From NCBI GenBank assembly GCA_945864225.1, contig CAMBAL010000003.1, positions 1 to 64,000 on the forward strand: a stretch of DNA of 64,000 bases. Direction: 5' to 3'. Of the stretch, positions 25,121-33,754 are shown piece after piece. This stretch comes from an uncultured Blautia sp. GTDB lineage: Bacteria; Bacillota; Clostridia; Lachnospirales; Lachnospiraceae. Under the pieces are notes generated by a model. The model did no database searches. It was not told where the DNA came from and was given only the letters and a program-made list of their open reading frames with translations. A program made the translations under genes and the position numbers. Every line of letters starts with the position of its first letter. Position 1 is the stretch's first letter.

Positions 25121-26164
25121 ATGAACAATCCGTTTACTTTGTCTTTTGGGAAGAGGCCGGTACAATATATTTCACGTATTTCGCAAACGAATCAAATAAT
25201 TGATAGTTTCCGGGCAGAAGTCCCTTCTAATCAGATATTTATGATTACAGGGGTAAGAGGTTCCGGAAAGACTGTTATGATGACGAATATAGCAAGAGAA
25301 ATGCGTCAAAGCAAAGAGTGGATCGTTCTTGAACTGAATCCTACAAGAGATCTTCTGCAGAGTCTTGCGGCCAGGATATATAGTTTACCTGAGATGCATG
25401 ATAGATTTATAAAGGCAAAGCTGGATTTTTCAGCATTTGGGCTGGGCGTGTCCATTGAAAATTCAGCTCCGGTCAGCGATATAGAGAATGTAATTGAGTG
25501 TATGTTAGAGCAAATCAAAGAATCCGGAAAACGTCTTTTGATAACAATTGACGAGGTAGTAAAATCCGAGCAGATAAAAATATTTGCAAGTTCATTTCAG
25601 ATCTTTTTGCGTCAGGATTATCCAATTTATTTGTTGATGACCGGGTTATATGAAAATCTTTATGAACTTCAAAATGATAAATCCTTAACTTTTCTATATC
25701 GTGCACCAAAGGTGTTGTTGGAGCCTCTTAATTATACAGCTGTGCGGAATCATTATAGGGATATATTCAGGATAGATATGGAGACTGCCAGTATCATGAC
25801 ATCTCTTACAAAAGGATATCCATTTGCTTTTCAGGTGCTGGGATATCTTTATTGGGAAAATCGTGGTGTCAAGTCTATTGAAGAGATACTGCCGGAATAT
25901 GACCAGTATCTGGAAGAATATGTGTATAGCAAAATATGGACAGAATTATCAGAAGTGGATAAAAAGCTTCTGGCTGAACTTGCTGTGTGCGAAGATAACA
26001 GGGTTAAAACATTAAGAGATCATTTGGATATGAAGTCGGAACAATTTTCTGTTTATCGTGAGAGACTGAAAAGAAAAGGTGTGATCGACACAAAAGAATA
26101 TGGAAAAATTTCCATGGCTTTGCCGCGTTTTGATGAATTTGTGAAAACACGGCTGTTCCTATAG
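25121..26164 (+). CDS. Solitary AAA family ATPase (archaeal-type ATPase/AAA_16-like)
   Basis: A 347-residue P-loop ATPase. Walker A GVRGSGKT is at about residues 46-53, Walker B LLITIDEV at about 139-146, and a sensor-like LMTGLYENL follows. The C-terminal third (ELSEVDKKLLAELA onward, about 265-347) looks like a winged-helix DNA-binding domain. Such proteins stand alone in many Clostridia and have no settled role. Ribosome site AAAGGAATT. The A+T-rich repeats in front, lower GC than neighbours and flanking gene remnants suggest acquired DNA. Confidence 0.8.
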   Translation: MNNPFTLSFGKRPVQYISRISQTNQIIDSFRAEVPSNQIFMITGVRGSGKTVMMTNIAREMRQSKEWIVLELNPTRDLLQSLAARIYSLPEMHDRFIKAKLDFSAFGLGVSIENSAPVSDIENVIECMLEQIKESGKRLLITIDEVVKSEQIKIFASSFQIFLRQDYPIYLLMTGLYENLYELQNDKSLTFLYRAPKVLLEPLNYTAVRNHYRDIFRIDMETASIMTSLTKGYPFAFQVLGYLYWENRGVKSIEEILPEYDQYLEEYVYSKIWTELSEVDKKLLAELAVCEDNRVKTLRDHLDMKSEQFSVYRERLKRKGVIDTKEYGKISMALPRFDEFVKTRLFL

Positions 26165-26167
26165 TGT

Positions 26168-26203
26168 AAAAGGGTAACTCTCCGATCTGAGTTACCCTTT
26201 TGA
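26168..26203 (+). terminator. Terminator of the ATPase gene
   Basis: AAAAGGGTAACTC pairs with GAGTTACCCTTTT, 13 base pairs, loop of 8; works on either strand. Confidence 0.85.
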
Positions 26204-26653
26204 GATTCATTCGGATTACGGACAGATCTCATGGATCCAGTCTACGAAGCTTCCGGTGACAGCAGGAATATTCCGGAATATCGGGAAACACTCACGAAAG
26301 CAGTTCTTCAGATTTGTGCAGATACGGAATATGTGGTGTATCTCAATGGAAATTATGTGGGGACGGGGCAGTACCGGACATTTCGTGGTGTAAAAGTTTA
26401 CGATGAATATGATGTATTCGGATCGATCAGAACCGGAGAAAATGAAATAAGAGTGACCGCCTATTGTAAAGGGGAGGATTCCCAGACTTACCAGAAAGAT
26501 ACACCTGTCCTGGTTTTTGCGATTCAATGGGCAGATCAGCTGGTTTTGTCCGGGGAAGAAACGCTGGTGCGGGAACACCCCTGTTATTTGTATGCAACAA
26601 AATTTGATTTTTCTGATATAAGCTCATGTTTGGAAGTTAATAAGAGAATGTAG
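26204..26653 (+). pseudogene. Fragment of an alpha-L-rhamnosidase-like protein (GH78 N-terminal region)
   Basis: About 150 codons open from just after the terminator, with no promoter or ribosome site. The translation ADTEYVVYLNGNYVG, then VYDEYDVFGSIRTGENEIRV, and LVREHPCYLY is like the beta-sandwich N-terminal domain of bacterial alpha-L-rhamnosidases. The catalytic barrel is missing and the front is cut off at the ATPase terminator, so it is most likely a broken gene. The family match is from memory of the fold pattern and could also be another beta-sandwich domain. Confidence 0.45.
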
Positions 26654-27067
26654 TGCAGAACGTGTCTGGAAGATTAAAATAGATTTTCAGGGGTATGAGA
26701 AAATATAAAATACAATATGAAACAGAAAATATGTATAATTATTGTAACAAAATTGTAATGATTTCACCCGCGATTTGCGTTTCCGGAATCTTATGTTTGA
26801 ATAAACAGGTTGGAAACATATTGCCGAAGCAATCTAGCGAAGCAATCTATCGCAGTAATCTACCGCAGGCGGAATCCTTCAAATCAGGATTCTTTCTAAA
26901 ATATTTGTGGAATTATGTTGGAAAACATTGTATGATTACTTATAGAATCATGTCGAAAAGTATGGAATGTGATCGGGATAAGTTTTTATCTGAAATCGTC
27001 CGGTGACGAATGGAAACCGAAAAAGCGGGAGAACGGGGTGCTTTTACGCACTGGAAAGGAGGAATTT
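26654..27067. other. Spacer with 13-base tandem repeats and a hairpin
   Basis: No gene supported. It holds three units of about 13 bases (CGAAGCAATCTAG, CGAAGCAATCTAT, CGCAGTAATCTAC at about 26825-26863), a hairpin GAATCCT/AGGATTC (26872-26892) followed by TTTCT, and a weak remnant of the palindromic repeat near 26660. Confidence 0.45.
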
Positions 27068-28099
27068 ATGATGAGAAAAAAATGGATGAATAAAATGATG
27101 GCGGCAGGTCTTGCGGCGTGCATGCTGACAATGGGAAATCCTGTGGGAATGAGAGGTGTCGTGGAGGTACAGGCGGCGATTACAGACGGAAATGTTCTGG
27201 TGGATGGGCTTGACAGATCACCGGACTATTATATTGTGCCGAATTCAGACAGTGCTGAGATTTCTTCAGATACGCTTTCCAACCTGTCTGACAGCGAGAG
27301 ACAGATGGCAATCAATGAAATCTATGCCCGTCATGGCAGAAAATTTGTGATATCCCAGGTCCAGGATTATTTCAATGAAAAATCCTGGTATTCCGGAATC
27401 GTAGAAGCTGATTCCTTTGATGTAAATGTTTTTAACAGCATTGAAGAAAAAAATATTGAGAAACTGCAGGGCAAACTGAGCTATCTTCTTCCGGGAAGTG
27501 ATCTGCGTTACGTGACGGATGCGGAGGTTTCAGCTCTGACAAAAGAACAGCAGCAGCTTGCGATCAATGAGATTTATGCCCGCCGCGGCCGTAAATTTGA
27601 CATGAAAGAATATCAGGATTATTTCAATCAGCAGTCCTGGTATTACGGTACGATTGCTCCGTCTGATTTTGATGAAAGTGTTTTCAATGAGTATGAAAAT
27701 GCCAATATCAGTAAGCTGTCCGATGCCATGAATTCCGGAAATTATGCCGGATCGGGAAGTTCTTCGGAATCCGGTGTGTATTCGGATTTTGCCGGAGAGT
27801 ATCATCTTTATACAGACAGTAAGGAAGTTGTGATGCAGATCAGTCTGTATACAGATTTTTCTATTGAAGATGCCGGCGAAGGTACCGAGTGTGGTACGGT
27901 AACGATGATCGTTTATTATGTAAATGGCAGTATCGGCAAAATGTCAGGTAATATTGTGAAATCCAGTGGAAATAATTATGTTCTTTCCGGCAAGGGAATG
28001 AATGGTATTACTGTAGCAGCAGGCCAGAACAGTGTGACTGTGGGTAATTCCAAGAGTATCAACGGAACTTACGAAAAGACAGGGAGTTACAGCAGCTGA
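27068..28099 (+). CDS. Secreted protein with two YARHG domains
   Basis: About 343 residues (start ATG 27068 or 27071, MMRKKWMNKMMAAGLAACML, behind AAAGGAGG). A signal peptide runs to about residue 35 (EVQA/AI). Two YARHG domains follow: residues about 72-132 (INEIYARHGRKF, SWYSG) and about 150-210 (INEIYARRGRKF, SWYYG). A Ser/Gly linker (GSGSSSESG) leads to a C-terminal beta-rich region (about 235-343). YARHG domains are extracellular and of unknown role, perhaps peptidoglycan or protein binding. Ends at tandem repeats and a terminator. Confidence 0.85.
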   Translation: MMRKKWMNKMMAAGLAACMLTMGNPVGMRGVVEVQAAITDGNVLVDGLDRSPDYYIVPNSDSAEISSDTLSNLSDSERQMAINEIYARHGRKFVISQVQDYFNEKSWYSGIVEADSFDVNVFNSIEEKNIEKLQGKLSYLLPGSDLRYVTDAEVSALTKEQQQLAINEIYARRGRKFDMKEYQDYFNQQSWYYGTIAPSDFDESVFNEYENANISKLSDAMNSGNYAGSGSSSESGVYSDFAGEYHLYTDSKEVVMQISLYTDFSIEDAGEGTECGTVTMIVYYVNGSIGKMSGNIVKSSGNNYVLSGKGMNGITVAAGQNSVTVGNSKSINGTYEKTGSYSS

Positions 28100-28170
28100 A
28101 AGTGCAAAAAGACAGAGAATTACAGCAGCTGAAAGTGCAAGAGAATTACAGTAGCTGATAGTGCAAAAGA
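28085..28170 (+). repeat. Tandem repeat of the YARHG gene's 3' end
   Basis: The unit TTACAGCAGCTGAAAGTGCA starts within the last codons of the gene and is repeated twice more after the stop (at about 28120 and 28147, the last diverged), with unequal spacing. Confidence 0.6.
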
Positions 28171-28196
28171 CAAAAAATATAGGAAAGAAAAGAATT

Positions 28197-28260
28197 CCAG
28201 CTGATGGTGGAAAATCATGAAAATTACCAATGATTTCATCTGATTCAGCTGGTATTTTTT
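28197..28260 (+). terminator. Terminator or attenuator before the ClC gene
   Basis: CCAGCTGA pairs with TCAGCTGG, with an inner AAATCAT/ATGATTT stem, followed by TATTTTTT; the ClC ribosome site begins directly after. It ends the YARHG transcript and may govern read-through into the channel gene. Confidence 0.7.
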
Positions 28261-28272
28261 GGGGAAAGAAAA

Positions 28273-29532
28273 ATGGAACATATAAGAGAAGTATATCACG
28301 CAGTCAGACATTATGCCTCAGTTTTTTTACAGTGGGTGATGATTGGACTTGGAGTAGGAACTGTTGTGGGATTGTGCGGAACAGGATTTGCTTACGGAAT
28401 GAAGATGGTAACGGGGCTTCGGGCGCAGTACCCATGGTTATTATTCGGACTTCCGTTTGCAGGGCTTCTGATTGTTGCAATTTATCATTTTGCAGGACTT
28501 CGGAGGCATCGGGGAACCAACAGGGTGCTTTTGTCGATCCGGACAAAAAGTAAAGTTCCTTTTCGTATGGCACCTGCTATTTTTGTGGGAACACTTCTGA
28601 CACATCTGTGCGGAGGAAGTGCCGGACGTGAAGGTGCAGCGCTCCAGATGGGCGGGAGTATCGCACAGCAGCTTGGCCGCTGGGCAAAAGCGGAAGAGAG
28701 AACCATGCATGTTTATACAATGTGCGGAATGAGCGCATGTTTTGCAGCATTGTTCGGAACGCCAGTTGCTGCAGCGGTGTTTTCTCTGGAAGTAGTCAGT
28801 GTGGGAATTATGCATTATTCAGCGCTGGTTCCCTGTTCTGTTGCGGCGCTTACCGCAGATACCATTGCCAGATATTTTAAAGTCGGACATATGGGATTTA
28901 CGGTATCTGGCATGCCGGAAAGCTTTGATTTACTGACAGGAGGACGTGTCTGTGTGCTGGCACTTGGGTGTGCTGTGGTGAGTATTATTTTCTGTGTGAT
29001 CTTGCATAAAACAGGACATTGGTATGAACATTGTTTTAAGAATCATTATGTCAGAGCATTTGTAGGAGGACTTCTGATCATAGGATTGACACTGATTCTT
29101 CAAACAGGTGATTATCTGAGTGTAGGAGAGCGTGTGATTGAGGAGGCGGTTGCGGGAAATGCACGGCCGGAGGCATTTCTGCTGAAAATGATTTTTACGG
29201 CGTTGACATTGGAAGCCGGGTATAAAGGGGGCGAAATTGTTCCGACATTATTTATTGGTTCTACATTCGGCTGCGTGGCGGGTGGTCTTCTGGGTCTTTC
29301 ACCGTCTTTTGGCGCGATGCTTGGGATGGTTGCGCTGTTCTGCGGTGTAACGAATTGTCCGATTACAGCGATCTGTCTTGGCATGGAGCTTTTTGGAGGA
29401 AAGGGGATGGAGTGGATGCTGCTGGCTTCGGCGGTCAGTTATATGCTTTCCGGGTATTATGGATTGTACAGCAAGCAGAAGATTCTTTATTCCAAAGAGG
29501 CACCGGAATTTATTGACGCGACTTGCAGATGA
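28273..29532 (+). CDS. ClC-family anion channel/antiporter
   Basis: A 419-residue membrane protein of the ClC family, moving chloride or fluoride, often in exchange for protons. The central signature GGSAGREGAALQMGGS is present with the gating glutamate (Glu120). The GREGxxxQMG pattern is closer to fluoride-type bacterial ClC proteins than to GREGP chloride antiporters, so a fluoride exporter is a possibility. About ten hydrophobic segments; no CBS domains. Start ATG with GGGGAAAG in front. I saw no fluoride riboswitch upstream. Confidence 0.9.
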   Translation: MEHIREVYHAVRHYASVFLQWVMIGLGVGTVVGLCGTGFAYGMKMVTGLRAQYPWLLFGLPFAGLLIVAIYHFAGLRRHRGTNRVLLSIRTKSKVPFRMAPAIFVGTLLTHLCGGSAGREGAALQMGGSIAQQLGRWAKAEERTMHVYTMCGMSACFAALFGTPVAAAVFSLEVVSVGIMHYSALVPCSVAALTADTIARYFKVGHMGFTVSGMPESFDLLTGGRVCVLALGCAVVSIIFCVILHKTGHWYEHCFKNHYVRAFVGGLLIIGLTLILQTGDYLSVGERVIEEAVAGNARPEAFLLKMIFTALTLEAGYKGGEIVPTLFIGSTFGCVAGGLLGLSPSFGAMLGMVALFCGVTNCPITAICLGMELFGGKGMEWMLLASAVSYMLSGYYGLYSKQKILYSKEAPEFIDATCR

Positions 29533-29976
29533 GAAAGAAGAGGTATGGTGAATGAAAAGGGGTTCTTGGGAATCACAGAGAGTTTCATGAGTGATCGTGG
29601 GCTTTCACTCAGTAATAAATACTTTGAGTTGGGGATAAAGCTGTAGCAATTTGGTTTATTTTTATAACTATAAATGAGTAAATCCCAAATATTGCACAAA
29701 ATAAAGACACCCACTGAAGAATGATGTATAATTGAAGTACCACCAACAACATACTCACTCAAACAAGGGGGTGTCCGTTGCAAACAGTATACATCATTCT
29801 AACAAAATTTACAATTACTTGCCGCAAAATCATGAATATCTATTCTACGTTACAGAAAGATTACCATTAAAGATGAGTCTCTTCGGAATCATAGAAGAAA
29901 TATAACGGAAATTCTACGGAAATAAATTGAATAAATTTCCGATAAATGTTATACTGTTTCCGAAAGAGGTGATAAC
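29533..29976. other. Spacer with interleaved inverted repeats, possible insertion sequence scar
   Basis: No gene. GACACCC (29706-29712) and GAATGATGTATA (29719-29730) are followed, in the same order, by their complements GGGTGTC (29769-29775) and TATACATCATTC (29788-29799): an a-b-a'-b' arrangement. A short frame after TTG 29779 stops after about 30 codons. It resembles the end of an insertion element with the transposase gone, but I cannot name one. Confidence 0.4.
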
Positions 29977-31833
29977 ATGACTGATACCAAATATATTTCA
30001 ACAAAAGAAGCAGCCAGAATTATGGGGTTATCCACAAGGAGAGTTGTAGGATTATGCAATGATGGAAAAATGGAAGGCGCTGTGAGAGCAGGTCGAAGCT
30101 GGCAAGTTCCGGAGGAGACAGTATATGCTTATATTGGTACTGCAAAACCCAAAGTAGGAAATGATGCAATTCTTTCTTGTTCAGTTGGGAACACCTCCTA
30201 CATTGACGTGGTACAGAACAGCTATTATGTAGATAAAACCCTCTTGATTCGTGATTTGATTGATGATCAGATTCCGGTTATTCTGTTTACCAGACCGAGA
30301 AGATTTGGAAAGACGCTCGCTTTGGATATGCTTAAGACCTTCTTTGAAAAAACGAAAGAAGATACATCCGTATATTTTAAAGATAAGCAGATCTGGACAT
30401 GTGGTGAAAAATATCAGAAGATGCAAGGTGTATTTCCGGTTATTTCCCTTACTTTTAAAGATGCAAAGTTCTCTGATTGGGACAGTACCTATATTGCAAT
30501 CAAAAATGTGATTCGTGATGAATTCATGAGACATGAAGAACTTTTTACAAGCGACTGTCTTAACCCGGTAGAACAGGATTATTTGACAAGAATACAGTCG
30601 GATGAGCTTAGTGAGGTGGAGTATACCAGGGCGCTTCTGAATCTGAGTCGCATACTGGAGAAACATTATCAGTCGAAGGTTGTAATTTTGGTCGATGAAT
30701 ATGACACTCCGATTCAGCAAGGCCATTCCAGAGATTTTTATGACGATGTGATAATATTTATGCGTAATTTTATGTCCGGAGGACTTAAGGATAATGCTTC
30801 TCTGGCATTTGGTGTTCTTACCGGTATTCTTCGTGTTTCCAAAGAGAATTTGTTCAGCGGATTGAATAATCCAATCGTGAATTCTGTATTGGATGAAAAG
30901 TACAGTGAGTATTTTGGATTTACTATAGATGAAGTAAATGCTATGGCATCATATTATGGACAGGAGGAAAAGCTTGATGAACTTCGTGAATGGTACGACG
31001 GATATCGTTTCGGAAGTACAGAAATCTATAATCCATGGTCAGTTGCGAATTATTTTTATAACAATTGTCAGGCGAGACCATACTGGACCAATACGAGTGA
31101 TAATGAGGTCATCCGTGAAATTATGGTTTCTCTTACACCGGAGATTGCAGAGAATCTGTTTGCTTTGATGCAAGGAGAGGCGGTTCAGGCATCCTTGAAT
31201 ATGGATGTCATTTATCCCAGAATTACAGATGGAATAGATACCATCTTTAGCTTTCTTTTAATTGCCGGATATTTAAGACCGGTAAGTGATGCGGTGGAAA
31301 CCGAATTTGGAACATTCATAGAACTTGAATTACCAAATAAAGAGATCCGTAGAGTCTATAATACAGAGATTTTATCCTGGCTCAGAGGAACCGTAGATGG
31401 TAATATTATGGCAGGACTGGAAAAAGCTCTCTACCTGAATGATGGAAAGAAGCTTCAGGAATCTCTTAGAAAATATATGATTACCTGTATCAGTTGTTTT
31501 GATGGAGCATCAGAAAGTTTTTACCATGGTATGATGCTGGGTCTGGCAGCCGGAATGTCTTCAAGATATTATATCCGGTCAAACAGAGAATCTGGTGAAG
31601 GGCGATTTGATCTTACGCTGGAGCCTAAAATGCATTCCATGCCGGGCATTATTATGGAATTTAAAGCGACAAAGGATCAAACAGATCTATCGGCATCTGC
31701 CGAAGAAGCATTGAATCAGATTGATGATAAGCACTATGATACAGACATGAAAGATCGTGGGATTAAGGAAATCGTAAAATACGGTATTGCCTTTGCAGGT
31801 AAAAACGTGGAGGTGAAGAAGAGGTGCGAATAG
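29977..31833 (+). CDS. HTH-AAA ATPase-PDDEXK nuclease fusion protein
   Basis: A 618-residue protein. Residues about 6-52 are an excisionase/MerR-like helix-turn-helix (ISTKEAARIMGLSTRRVVGL, then GRSWQVPEETV). Residues about 68-330 are an AAA-ATPase_like domain (PF09820 type) with SYYVDKTLLIRDLI, the P-loop FTRPRRFGKT and VVILVDEYDTPIQQG. The C-terminal part (about 500-610) is a PDDEXK_9-type nuclease-like domain with GRFDLTLEP and IIMEFKATKD. Such ATPase-nuclease proteins are widespread, fast-evolving and of unproven function (mobile or defence-related). The N-terminal DNA-binding domain is an addition to the usual architecture. Ribosome site AGAGGTGATA. Confidence 0.85.
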   Translation: MTDTKYISTKEAARIMGLSTRRVVGLCNDGKMEGAVRAGRSWQVPEETVYAYIGTAKPKVGNDAILSCSVGNTSYIDVVQNSYYVDKTLLIRDLIDDQIPVILFTRPRRFGKTLALDMLKTFFEKTKEDTSVYFKDKQIWTCGEKYQKMQGVFPVISLTFKDAKFSDWDSTYIAIKNVIRDEFMRHEELFTSDCLNPVEQDYLTRIQSDELSEVEYTRALLNLSRILEKHYQSKVVILVDEYDTPIQQGHSRDFYDDVIIFMRNFMSGGLKDNASLAFGVLTGILRVSKENLFSGLNNPIVNSVLDEKYSEYFGFTIDEVNAMASYYGQEEKLDELREWYDGYRFGSTEIYNPWSVANYFYNNCQARPYWTNTSDNEVIREIMVSLTPEIAENLFALMQGEAVQASLNMDVIYPRITDGIDTIFSFLLIAGYLRPVSDAVETEFGTFIELELPNKEIRRVYNTEILSWLRGTVDGNIMAGLEKALYLNDGKKLQESLRKYMITCISCFDGASESFYHGMMLGLAAGMSSRYYIRSNRESGEGRFDLTLEPKMHSMPGIIMEFKATKDQTDLSASAEEALNQIDDKHYDTDMKDRGIKEIVKYGIAFAGKNVEVKKRCE

Positions 31834-32058
31834 CTTTGGCCCAAATGAAAAATGAAGGCAAAAGGATATGGAGAAATAAGAAGTTCCATTTCAGTGGAAG
31901 TTTTGCGCAGTAAACCAGAAAAGAAATACTTGCCAGAAATGCCGGAAACGAGTTATAATTCAAATATATTTGCGAAGAAGCAGCTCCTGCCTGAAAGAAT
32001 GGCTGAACTGCTTTTTTCGTGTAAATTGCAAACGAGAAAGTGAAAGAGAGGAACGGTT

Positions 32059-33516
32059 ATGGAGAAAAAACAAAATAATGCAGTAACTCCGTATGATCTT
32101 GATGGGCGTCCGCCTCTGAAGGTGGCAATTCCCCTTGGACTGCAGCACGTGCTGGCTATGTTTGTGGGAAATCTGACACCGCTTCTGATTATTACAGGAG
32201 CATGTGGAATTGAATCGGGAAGTGAACTTCAGGTTGCATTGCTTCAGAATGCCATGCTGATTGCGGGAATTGTTACGCTGGTTCAGATTTTTACCATCGG
32301 GCCGGTGGGAGGTAAACTTCCTATCGTTATGGGAACAAGTTCCGGTTTTATCGGAGTATGCAAGAGTGTTGCAGCAGTGATGGGAAGCGGTGTGGCAGGA
32401 TACGGTGCGATTCTGGCGGCTTCCTTTATCGGAGGTTTGTTTGAGACGGTGCTGGGTGGCTTTCTGAAGCCATTGCGCAAATTTTTCCCGGCAGTTGTTA
32501 CAGGTACTGTGGTATTGTCCATTGGTCTGTCATTGATTTCCGTAGGTATCGGTTCCTTCGGAGGAGGAAGTTCTGCTGCAGACTATGGTTCTCTGGAGAA
32601 TCTGTTTGTAGGTTTTGTCGTATTGGTCGTGATTGTGGCTTTGAAGCATGGAACCAAAGGATTTACCAGTTTTTCATCCATTTTGATCGGTATTATTGTG
32701 GGATATATTCTGGTTGGAATCATGGGCATGATTCTTCCTGAAACTTTTACCTATGTCAATGATGCCGGTGAGACAGTGGAGGCAACCAAAGCCTGGGTGC
32801 TGAACTGGAGCAAAGTTGCGGATGCGTCCTGGTTTGCAATTCCGAAGATTATGCCTGTGAAATGGGTGTTTGATGCAAAAGCAATTGTTCCGATCTGTAT
32901 TATGTTTGTGGTAACAGCAGTGGAAACCGTTGGTGATATTTCCGGTATCACAGAAGGCGGTCTTGGAAGAGAAGCAACAGACAGAGAACTTTCCGGCGGT
33001 GTGATGTGTGACGGACTGGGATCTTCTTTTGCAGCTCTTTTTGGCGTATTGCCGAATACTTCTTTCAGCCAGAACGTTGGTCTGGTTGCAATGAATAAAG
33101 TTGTCAATCGTTTTTCTATTGCGACAGGCGGTATTTTCCTGATTGCATGCGGACTGTTTCCAAAACTTGCTGCGTTGATCTCCATTATGCCGCAGAGCGT
33201 TCTCGGAGGCGCGGCTGTTATGATGTTCTCATCCATTGTAGTCAGCGGTATTCAGCTTATTACGAAATGGCCTGTTACCCCGAGAAATGTTACGATTGTA
33301 TCTGTAGCACTTGGACTGGGCTACGGAATCGGTGCAAACTCTGCAATACTTGCACACCTTCCTTCCGCCATTTCCCTGATTTTCGGGGGCTCAGGAATTG
33401 TTCCGGCAGCACTGTTTGCCATTATTCTGAATATTATACTTCCGCCGGATGAGAAGTCGGAAGTGGAAATTGCAGAAGAGATCCTGGCTGAGAAGAAAGC
33501 GAAGCAGAAGAAATGA
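32059..33516 (+). CDS. Nucleobase:cation symporter-2 family permease (uracil/xanthine type)
   Basis: A 485-residue membrane transporter with about 12-14 hydrophobic segments. NCS2 features: GLQHVLAMFVGNLTPLLII near the N-terminus, GTSSGFIGVCKSV, the conserved VETVGDISGITE and the QNVGLVAMNKVVNRF segment. It takes up uracil, xanthine or related bases. Ribosome site GAGAGGAACGG. Single gene; no purine riboswitch recognised in the 225 bases before it. Could supply bases for the salvage enzymes at 9.4-11.9 kb, though it is not linked to them. Confidence 0.92.
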   Translation: MEKKQNNAVTPYDLDGRPPLKVAIPLGLQHVLAMFVGNLTPLLIITGACGIESGSELQVALLQNAMLIAGIVTLVQIFTIGPVGGKLPIVMGTSSGFIGVCKSVAAVMGSGVAGYGAILAASFIGGLFETVLGGFLKPLRKFFPAVVTGTVVLSIGLSLISVGIGSFGGGSSAADYGSLENLFVGFVVLVVIVALKHGTKGFTSFSSILIGIIVGYILVGIMGMILPETFTYVNDAGETVEATKAWVLNWSKVADASWFAIPKIMPVKWVFDAKAIVPICIMFVVTAVETVGDISGITEGGLGREATDRELSGGVMCDGLGSSFAALFGVLPNTSFSQNVGLVAMNKVVNRFSIATGGIFLIACGLFPKLAALISIMPQSVLGGAAVMMFSSIVVSGIQLITKWPVTPRNVTIVSVALGLGYGIGANSAILAHLPSAISLIFGGSGIVPAALFAIILNIILPPDEKSEVEIAEEILAEKKAKQKK

Positions 33517-33544
33517 TGGATATGACATCAGAAGCACATCTTTT

Positions 33545-33602
33545 TTGATTCCAAATCTAATAACAGTATAAATTTGATTCCAAATCATAATAACAGTATA
33601 AA
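33545..33602. repeat. Two tandem 29-base repeats
   Basis: The unit starting TTGATTCCAAATC and ending AACAGTATAAA occurs twice head to tail (33545 and 33574), almost identical. Confidence 0.65.
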
Positions 33603-33605
33603 AAT

Positions 33606-33652
33606 GGGGATGCCTCAGTTCCGATGGTGAACTGCAGTATCCCCGTTTGTTA
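33606..33652 (+). terminator. Terminator after the permease gene
   Basis: GGGGATGC and GTATCCCC with an inner AGTTC/GAACT stem, followed by GTTTGTTATT. Confidence 0.65.
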
Positions 33653-33754
33653 TTCTTGCTTATCTCGTATCTGTTGGTTTCTATTGTATCTGTTCCGTAC
33701 CTTCACAGATACGAGCCAAAATCCAGAACCCGACAGCGTCAGCTGAGAGTCATT

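Noticed and set aside
28100..28272. Possible fluoride riboswitch before the ClC gene
   Set aside because: No match to the conserved crcB core; the structure is a simple terminator-like hairpin.
31834..32058. Possible purine riboswitch before the nucleobase permease
   Set aside because: A GGATATGG word is present but the conserved loop and P1 pairing sequences are missing.
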